Source of the DNA: Rhodoferax sp.
Lineage (GTDB): Bacteria > Pseudomonadota > Gammaproteobacteria > Burkholderiales > Burkholderiaceae_C
NCBI RefSeq assembly: GCF_030653815.1
Contig: NZ_JAURYQ010000029.1
Span: 53,193 to 117,192 of the forward strand
Reading direction: 5' to 3'
Length of the DNA stretch: 64,000 nt
The translations under genes were made by a program, and so were the position numbers. How positions within the stretch are numbered: position 1 is the stretch's first letter; each line of letters begins with the position of its first letter. Under the pieces are notes generated by a model. That model did no database searches and was not told where the DNA came from. It saw only the letters and a program-made list of their open reading frames with translations. Positions 58,731-64,000 of this stretch are shown one piece after another.

Positions 58731-59513
58731 ATGATTCACCATGCCATGTCAGAAATCTCCAAGGCCCACCACTTCAACACGCTGTCGTCACCTTACGGCG
58801 CACCCCTGGCAGCGAGCCTGCCTGAAGAGTTGCTGCCTTTTACCGTCCGGCTGGTTCGCAACAAAGAAGACCTGAACAAGGCGGTCGAAATTCGTCATGC
58901 AGCCTATGCACGGCACCTGCCCATGTTCGCGGAAACGCTCAAAACAGCCGAAACCGATGATGCCGAAAAAGGTGTGGTGATATTGCTGGCTGAATCCAAG
59001 TTGGATGGCTCGCCGCTGGGCACCATGCGCATCCAGACCAACCAGTACCAGCCGCTGTGTCTGGAACAATCGATCGACTTACCAGAATGGCTCAAGTCAC
59101 GGTCCCTGGCAGAGGCCACCCGCCTGGGCGTCACGAATGAAAAAGGCGGGCGACTCGTCACCACCGTGCTGTTCAAAGCCTACTACCAATATTGTCTGCA
59201 AACCGACGTGGAATGGATGGTCGTCACTGCGCGCGCACCGGTTGACCGGACGTATGACCGTTTGCTGTTCAACGATGTCTTTCCGGATGCGGGCTACATC
59301 CCGATTCACCACGTTGGCAACCTGCCGCACCGGGTGATGTCATTCAATGTCAACACCGCCAAAGATCGCTGGACCCAAGTCAAGCACCCCTTGCTAGGCT
59401 TCATGTGCAGCACCTTTCATCCAGACATTGACCTCAGCAGTCAACGCCAGCCCTGCACCCCGTCAATGACCTTGTCCACATTCCCACTTGGTGATGCCAT
59501 GCTGCCCATGTGA
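58731..59513 (+). CDS. FeeM-like N-acyl amino acid synthase / GNAT acyltransferase
   Basis: 260 aa with a GAGGA ribosome site 8 bases before ATG 58731. The segment FTVRLVRNKEDLNKAVEIRHAAY split here as RLVRNKEDLNKAVEIRHAAY, followed by GTMRIQTNQYQPLCLEQSID and EATRLGV, fits the FeeM / autoinducer-synthase-like GNAT branch. That branch uses long-chain acyl donors to make N-acyl amino acids. A hairpin terminator follows and a GGDEF-EAL gene lies downstream. The acyl product is unknown; an ordinary acetyltransferase cannot be excluded. Confidence 0.68.
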   Translation: MIHHAMSEISKAHHFNTLSSPYGAPLAASLPEELLPFTVRLVRNKEDLNKAVEIRHAAYARHLPMFAETLKTAETDDAEKGVVILLAESKLDGSPLGTMRIQTNQYQPLCLEQSIDLPEWLKSRSLAEATRLGVTNEKGGRLVTTVLFKAYYQYCLQTDVEWMVVTARAPVDRTYDRLLFNDVFPDAGYIPIHHVGNLPHRVMSFNVNTAKDRWTQVKHPLLGFMCSTFHPDIDLSSQRQPCTPSMTLSTFPLGDAMLPM

Positions 59514-59519
59514 GCAGCC

Positions 59520-59558
59520 AGGGCCGGGAACCCGACCAGCGGGGCAGCACCCGGCCCT
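59520..59558 (+). terminator. Hairpin terminator after the acyltransferase gene
   Basis: AGGGCCGGG (59520-59528) and CCCGGCCCT (59550-59558) form a perfect 9-bp stem with a 21-base loop, followed by CTTCTTGCT. It begins 7 bases after the acyltransferase stop codon. Confidence 0.6.
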
Positions 59559-59638
59559 CTTCTTGCTCCAGGCATGCACAATAATCGAAGACGGCCTTAT
59601 CATCTCAAGGTCGAAATTGGAAAAAAGCAAAGAACCAA

Positions 59639-62617
59639 ATGGTCAAACAAGCCACGTTGTACCGCAAGCGGATGGATCAACTTCACCAAGGCCTGGATCT
59701 GCTGCTGTATGCCCTTTCAACCTACGCGCTGCCCGTTGTGATCGGACTACTGTCTTTGCTGGCACTTTTTAGCTGGAAATCACAATACGCCGTCACCGCC
59801 CCACAACAATTGCGAATCCAGGTGGTTCAAGCGTCGGCCAACATTCAGGAACCGGCACAAGCGCTGGCGCAGTTGCAGAATCGCCCCTTGAGCCCGTTCC
59901 ACGACACCCGACTTTCAGAGGCCCCCGTCTGGCTTTCTTTCGTGGTGCCCAAAAATGTCGGAAATGCGCCACTGATGGTCGAATTCCCGTCGCGGCATGC
60001 CATGGACGTAACGTGCTGGGATGCCGGCACGCTGAGTTCGCTGGGCAGCGGCAGCCGCCATGGCACGGCAGGCAGCATCTCCGCAGTTAAGGCGGGGTTT
60101 GCACTTGAAGTCGATCCTGCGTTGACCGACCGGGCCGTGGTATGTCGCAGCAGCGCCACGGGCCCAGCCCGGCTTTCGGTCTTGCGGTGGCAGGCCGCTG
60201 ATCTTGAAATTTCTGCCCTGGAGTTCCACCGCAAGTCGGGCCTTCTGGATGGCGGCATTTTGCTTTTGGCCGGCTTCATCCTGATCACCGCCCTGATCAA
60301 CCGAAATGGCCTGTACATCCTGTTCTCAGCCTGGCTCGTGATGAATTTGCGGATGGCCTCGCTTTCTGCCGGTTGGGACTCGCAATGGTTGGGCAACACC
60401 GTGCCGCAAGAATGGCTGGTACAGGCACGGTCGATCACCTTGACCCTCTACTACATCCTGACGCTGACACTTTTCACATCGCTGTTCAAGGAAGACTTGT
60501 CACTTGTCGGCTACAAGCTCATCGTGAGGGTGGCGCAATGGACCTGTCTTCCCCTGCTTCTTTTATCCATTGCTTTGCCTTATGCCTTGTTCTTGCCAAT
60601 GATCTGGTATGTCGCCGGCGTTGGCATTGCCATGTTGATATTTCTGCTGATTCGCATTCTCAGGAAAACAAAATCCCGCGTTGCCATCTGGTACGGCACG
60701 GCCATCAGCATCACGCTGGTCGCCAGTCTGTACGAGGTGCTGGCTGCGGCGCTCGGTATCAAGGGGTTGATTGGATCGGTCAACAGCGTCACCGCCGCCC
60801 TGTCATCGAGCCTGTTGACTGCGCTGGCAATTGCTGAACATATGCGACTGGAGCATGAACAGCACCTGCAAGTGCAGGCCGAGCTGGCGCACACTTTTGA
60901 GGCCATGCCGATCGGCCTGTTTACCCTTGACCTGCACGGCCGGTTCCTGAGCGCCAACCCGGCCCTGCTTGACATGCTGGGCCCCAATGTTCTGAAAAAT
61001 CAGGGTAAAAACTGGCAACAGTATTTCGCCAACGGCGCCTGGACCATGCTGCATCAAATGGTTTTCAACAAAACCCAGGATGAGATGGAAATCAACGGAC
61101 GAGCGCTCCCAGGCACTGCTGGCAGCAAACGTTTTCTGGTCAAGGCAGCCCTGGCGCGCGACAAGATCGAAGGCTCCCTGCAAGACATCACCGAAAAGTC
61201 CCGGGCCTCGGCAGACCTGGAGTTTCTCGCCAGCCACGATTCACTGACCAAGATTCTGAACCGGCGCGGAATCGAGCAGGCGCTGACGCGTGCCATCGCC
61301 AGGCTGCCTGAAGACAAGGCACTGGCGGTGGCCTACCTCGACCTCGACCGGTTCAAGCTCATCAACGACCTGTTCGGCCACGGGGCTGGCAATGAGGTGC
61401 TGCAGCAAGTGTGTAGGCGGGTCTCGGACATGCTGTCACGCGATTTTCAGTTTGGCCGCGTGGGGGGTGATGAGTTCGTCATCGTGTTCCCGGCGACACC
61501 CATCGCCATGGCCTCAGCGCTCTGCACTGGCCTGATCGACAGCATCGGCAACACAACTTACCGTGTGGGCGACAACGCCTTCAACGTGCGCTGCTCAATC
61601 GGACTGATTGAGGTCAGCCCCGGCATGCAGTTCAACGATGCCATGTCAACGGTCGACCGCGCCTGCCGCCAGGCCAAGTCCGCGCAGGGCAGCCTGGTGG
61701 TGTATGAAAAGGATGCCCCTGCCTTTGCGCAGCATGAGGCTGAACTGAAATTGATTGCCCTGCTCGCCACCCCTTCGGCCACCGACGGCCTGTATCTCGA
61801 AATGCAACCCATCATGTCGCTCACGGCACCCCATGAATCGCTCAATTTCGAGGTGCTGCTGCGCATGCGCGACCCGCAGGGCCAAACCATCCGCACCGAC
61901 CACCTGATCGCAGCGGGTGAGGCGAGCGGTCGCATGGGCATGATTGACCGCTGGGTCCTGACGAGCACACTGGACTGGCTCAACAGCCATGAAGATCAGA
62001 TGCAACACACCAAATTCATCTGCATGAATTTAAGCGGCGCCTCACTCAACGACGAAGAGTTTCTTGAAGAAATCTACGCCATGCTGGAGAAAAACCTGCA
62101 TCTGGTCGGCAAGTTGTGCCTTGAGATCACTGAAAGTGTGGCGCTGCACGATCTTGACAATACCCGCCGCTTTGTCAACAAGGTGCGGGGTTATGGTGCC
62201 AAGGTGGCGCTGGATGACTTCGGCGCGGGTTACACCTCGTTTTCCTATTTGAAGGAATTCAAGGCAGATCTGCTCAAGATCGACGGCAGCTTCATCGTTG
62301 ACATGAACCAGCACCCGGCCAATATCGCGATCGTCGAGGCCATTGTCAGTCTTGCCAATAACCTGGGCATGAAAGTGATCGCCGAGTGGGCCGAGGACAA
62401 TGCCACAGTGCAAACGCTGACCGAGATTGGCGTCGACTATGTGCAGGGGTTTGCCATCGCCCGGTCACAACACCCCGACAAAATGATCTCGGCCGAGTCG
62501 TCGGCCAGCTTCATTCAAGACGAGGAACTGGCCCACTATGTGGCCCTGATCGGCAAAGCCAACCCAGCGCAGCCCATGGTGGATTTGTTTTCTGTCGTGC
62601 CGCGCAAGGTGCATTGA
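59639..62617 (+). CDS. 7TM-PAS-GGDEF-EAL c-di-GMP signalling protein
   Basis: 992 aa. An N-terminal membrane helix (about 20-42) is followed by a periplasmic region (about 50-195, 7TMR-DISMED2-like) and about seven membrane helices (200-400). A PAS domain (about 420-530) precedes the GGDEF domain (about 535-690) with intact RVGGDEFVIVF and no obvious RxxD I-site. The EAL domain (about 710-960) reads EVL for EAL and keeps the catalytic residues: Asn in CMNLSGAS, Glu in LEITES, DDFGAGY, Lys in LLKIDGSFI and QGFAIA. Both synthesis and hydrolysis of c-di-GMP are possible. Confidence 0.92.
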   Translation: MVKQATLYRKRMDQLHQGLDLLLYALSTYALPVVIGLLSLLALFSWKSQYAVTAPQQLRIQVVQASANIQEPAQALAQLQNRPLSPFHDTRLSEAPVWLSFVVPKNVGNAPLMVEFPSRHAMDVTCWDAGTLSSLGSGSRHGTAGSISAVKAGFALEVDPALTDRAVVCRSSATGPARLSVLRWQAADLEISALEFHRKSGLLDGGILLLAGFILITALINRNGLYILFSAWLVMNLRMASLSAGWDSQWLGNTVPQEWLVQARSITLTLYYILTLTLFTSLFKEDLSLVGYKLIVRVAQWTCLPLLLLSIALPYALFLPMIWYVAGVGIAMLIFLLIRILRKTKSRVAIWYGTAISITLVASLYEVLAAALGIKGLIGSVNSVTAALSSSLLTALAIAEHMRLEHEQHLQVQAELAHTFEAMPIGLFTLDLHGRFLSANPALLDMLGPNVLKNQGKNWQQYFANGAWTMLHQMVFNKTQDEMEINGRALPGTAGSKRFLVKAALARDKIEGSLQDITEKSRASADLEFLASHDSLTKILNRRGIEQALTRAIARLPEDKALAVAYLDLDRFKLINDLFGHGAGNEVLQQVCRRVSDMLSRDFQFGRVGGDEFVIVFPATPIAMASALCTGLIDSIGNTTYRVGDNAFNVRCSIGLIEVSPGMQFNDAMSTVDRACRQAKSAQGSLVVYEKDAPAFAQHEAELKLIALLATPSATDGLYLEMQPIMSLTAPHESLNFEVLLRMRDPQGQTIRTDHLIAAGEASGRMGMIDRWVLTSTLDWLNSHEDQMQHTKFICMNLSGASLNDEEFLEEIYAMLEKNLHLVGKLCLEITESVALHDLDNTRRFVNKVRGYGAKVALDDFGAGYTSFSYLKEFKADLLKIDGSFIVDMNQHPANIAIVEAIVSLANNLGMKVIAEWAEDNATVQTLTEIGVDYVQGFAIARSQHPDKMISAESSASFIQDEELAHYVALIGKANPAQPMVDLFSVVPRKVH

Positions 62618-62639
62618 ATGCGGCCATCAGGCTCCAGCT

Positions 62640-62720
62640 CAAATTAGTCGACAGGCCAACCACGGCGATGGTGCATGGCAGGTGCAGCAGGCGGCGCAGC
62701 GTGGCAGTGTCTGTGTTCAT
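62640..62720 (-). pseudogene. 5' remnant of a CoA-binding protein gene (YccU-like)
   Basis: From ATG 62720 on the minus strand, the first 27 codons read MNTDTATLRRLLHLPCTIAV then VGLSTN, closely resembling the start of YccU-family CoA-binding proteins (TIAVVGLSxN is the nucleotide-binding loop). Similarity then stops, and the frame runs into the antisense of the GGDEF-EAL 3' end. An AAGGA site precedes the ATG. The rest of the gene appears deleted or replaced. This rests on recognition of a short motif. Confidence 0.55.
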
Positions 62721-62811
62721 GGGTGGTTTTCCTTTGTCACCCGGCGAGCTCCACCCGCCCCGATAGCGATAATCAAAACAAGTTAAATCTTATTGCGCTA
62801 TGGAGCAACTC

Positions 62812-64000
62812 ATGACAGGGAATTTAAATAACAGCACGACACCCCCGGTGGATGTCGTCATCATGGCCGCCGGCAAGGGCACGCGCATGAAAAGCAGGCT
62901 GCCCAAGGTCTTGCATCAGCTGGCCGGGCGCGCTCTGGTGCAGCATGTGGTCGACACGGCGGCGGACTTGTCGGCGCGCCAGGTCACGGTCATCACCGGC
63001 CATGGCGCCGAGGAAGTAGAAGCGGCGCTGAAGGCCAGTGCGAAAGGCGAGTTTGTGCTGAATTTTGTGCGCCAGGAGCCCCAGCTGGGCACCGGCCACG
63101 CGGTGCAGCAAACCGTGCCGGTGCTGCAGAACGATGGCGTGGTGGTGATCCTATCGGGCGACGTGCCGCTGACGCAGGCCGACACCTTGCGGCAGCTCAT
63201 TGCCGCCAGTGCGGGCACCCAACTGGCCTTGCTGACGATTGATTTTGCCAACCCCACGGGTTATGGCCGCATTGCGCGCAGTGGCGACGCGGTGCAGTCC
63301 ATCGTCGAGCAAAAAGACGCGACACCCGAGCAACTGGCCATCACCGAGGTCTACAGCGGCATCATGGCCGTGCCCGCGCTGCAGCTCAAGCGCTGGCTGG
63401 CGCGGCTCGACAACCACAATGCCCAGGGCGAGTATTACCTGACCCAGATCGTGGCCTTCGCCGTGGCCGACGGGGTGCCGGTGGTGGCGCACAAAATTAC
63501 CGATGCGGTCCAGGTGGCCGGCGTCAACAGCCCGGTGCAACTGGCCGAACTGGAGCGCGCCTGCCAGCAGCGCCTGGCGCTGCAACTGATGGAGCAAGGC
63601 GTGCGCCTGGCCGACCCGGCGCGCCTTGATGTGCGCGGCCAGCTGCAGTGCGCCCAAGACGTGTCGATCGACGTGAACTGTGTCTTTGAAGGCGAGGTTT
63701 CACTGGGTGAAGGCGTGCGCGTGGGCGCCAACTGCGTCATCAAAAACGCCAGCATTGCGGCCGGTGCCGTGATCCATCCGTTCACCCACATCGAGGGCGG
63801 CCAACCCGGCAGCAAGGACGCGGTCGAGGTCGGCGCCGGTGCCCTGATCGGCCCGTTTGCACGCCTGCGCCCCGGTGCCCGACTGGGGGCCGAGGTGCAC
63901 ATCGGCAATTTTGTCGAAGTCAAGAACTCCACCCTGGCCAAGGGCGCCAAGGCCAACCACCTGGCCTACCTGGGCGACGCCGACGTGGGCGAGCGGGTGA
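62812..64000 (+). CDS. glmU: Bifunctional UDP-N-acetylglucosamine pyrophosphorylase / glucosamine-1-phosphate N-acetyltransferase (partial)
   Basis: At least 396 residues, cut by the right edge. GlmU makes UDP-GlcNAc for peptidoglycan and LPS. The pyrophosphorylase motif VVIMAAGKGTRMKSRLPKVL is near residue 15; QEPQLGTGHAVQQ, LSGDVPL and EVYSGIMA follow. The left-handed beta-helix begins near 250 with hexapeptide-like repeats and FVEVKNSTLAKGAKANHLAY. ATG 62812 has GGAG 6 bases upstream; ATG 62800 is an in-frame alternative. Confidence 0.96.
   Translation, partial: MTGNLNNSTTPPVDVVIMAAGKGTRMKSRLPKVLHQLAGRALVQHVVDTAADLSARQVTVITGHGAEEVEAALKASAKGEFVLNFVRQEPQLGTGHAVQQTVPVLQNDGVVVILSGDVPLTQADTLRQLIAASAGTQLALLTIDFANPTGYGRIARSGDAVQSIVEQKDATPEQLAITEVYSGIMAVPALQLKRWLARLDNHNAQGEYYLTQIVAFAVADGVPVVAHKITDAVQVAGVNSPVQLAELERACQQRLALQLMEQGVRLADPARLDVRGQLQCAQDVSIDVNCVFEGEVSLGEGVRVGANCVIKNASIAAGAVIHPFTHIEGGQPGSKDAVEVGAGALIGPFARLRPGARLGAEVHIGNFVEVKNSTLAKGAKANHLAYLGDADVGERV

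Overview
The window is a dense, high-GC chromosomal segment from a betaproteobacterium, most likely of the Comamonadaceae (Burkholderiales, Rhodoferax-like). The basis is the base composition, the lptA-lptB-rpoN order, the ssb / MFS / uvrA arrangement, the long fused CoA-transferase and the protein style. The genus is inferred, not proven. Almost every base is coding, and no gene-free stretch exceeds about 220 bases.

Left edge (1-4.2 kb): a lower-GC block with three consecutive, overlapping tyrosine recombinase genes on the minus strand, the third running off the window. It looks like the integration module of a genomic island that ends next to ssb. From 4.2 to 13.2 kb lie core genes: ssb, an MFS transporter, uvrA, an acyl-CoA transferase, pyrF and a CDF metal transporter. 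From 13.2 to 20.7 kb is a surface-fibre locus: three DUF4402-type secreted subunits, a periplasmic chaperone and an outer-membrane usher, behind a strongly structured leader. A NarL-type response regulator and PAS histidine kinase follow. Similar CTAGG/CCTAG dyads flank both the pilin and the kinase promoter regions.

From 20.8 to 27 kb: pta, then a translationally coupled four-gene operon (DUF3348, a MotA/ExbB-like DUF802 protein with a roughly 450-residue tail, a MotB-like OmpA protein with a membrane Asp, and DUF2894). This resembles the ZorAB ion-driven motor but has no known role, and it is the best candidate here for an undescribed system. A tRNA-Leu(CAA) precedes it. From 27 to 35 kb: cysM, a TusA-like gene and a complete suf operon (sufA-B-C-D-S-U-nfu) ending in an Rrf2/NsrR-like regulator. 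An NsrR-type palindrome lies at the suf promoter, suggesting feedback or nitrosative control of Fe-S assembly.

From 35 to 43.6 kb: serA, valS (carrying a repeat-like in-frame insert), the ahpC-ahpF peroxide defence pair with three perfect hairpins between the genes, yaaA and queF. From 43.7 to 47.6 kb: a CHASE2 nucleotide cyclase paired with a GAF/HD-GYP phosphodiesterase. From 47.6 to 58.6 kb: housekeeping genes (EamA transporter, tsaB, rimI, a divergent family-4 uracil-DNA glycosylase, argS, a SPOR protein, a DsbA-like oxidoreductase, lptA, lptB, rpoN, an RlmL-like methyltransferase and a PIN-domain protein). From 58.7 kb to the end: a FeeM-like acyltransferase, a large 7TM-PAS-GGDEF-EAL protein, a remnant of a CoA-binding-protein gene, and glmU cut by the right edge.
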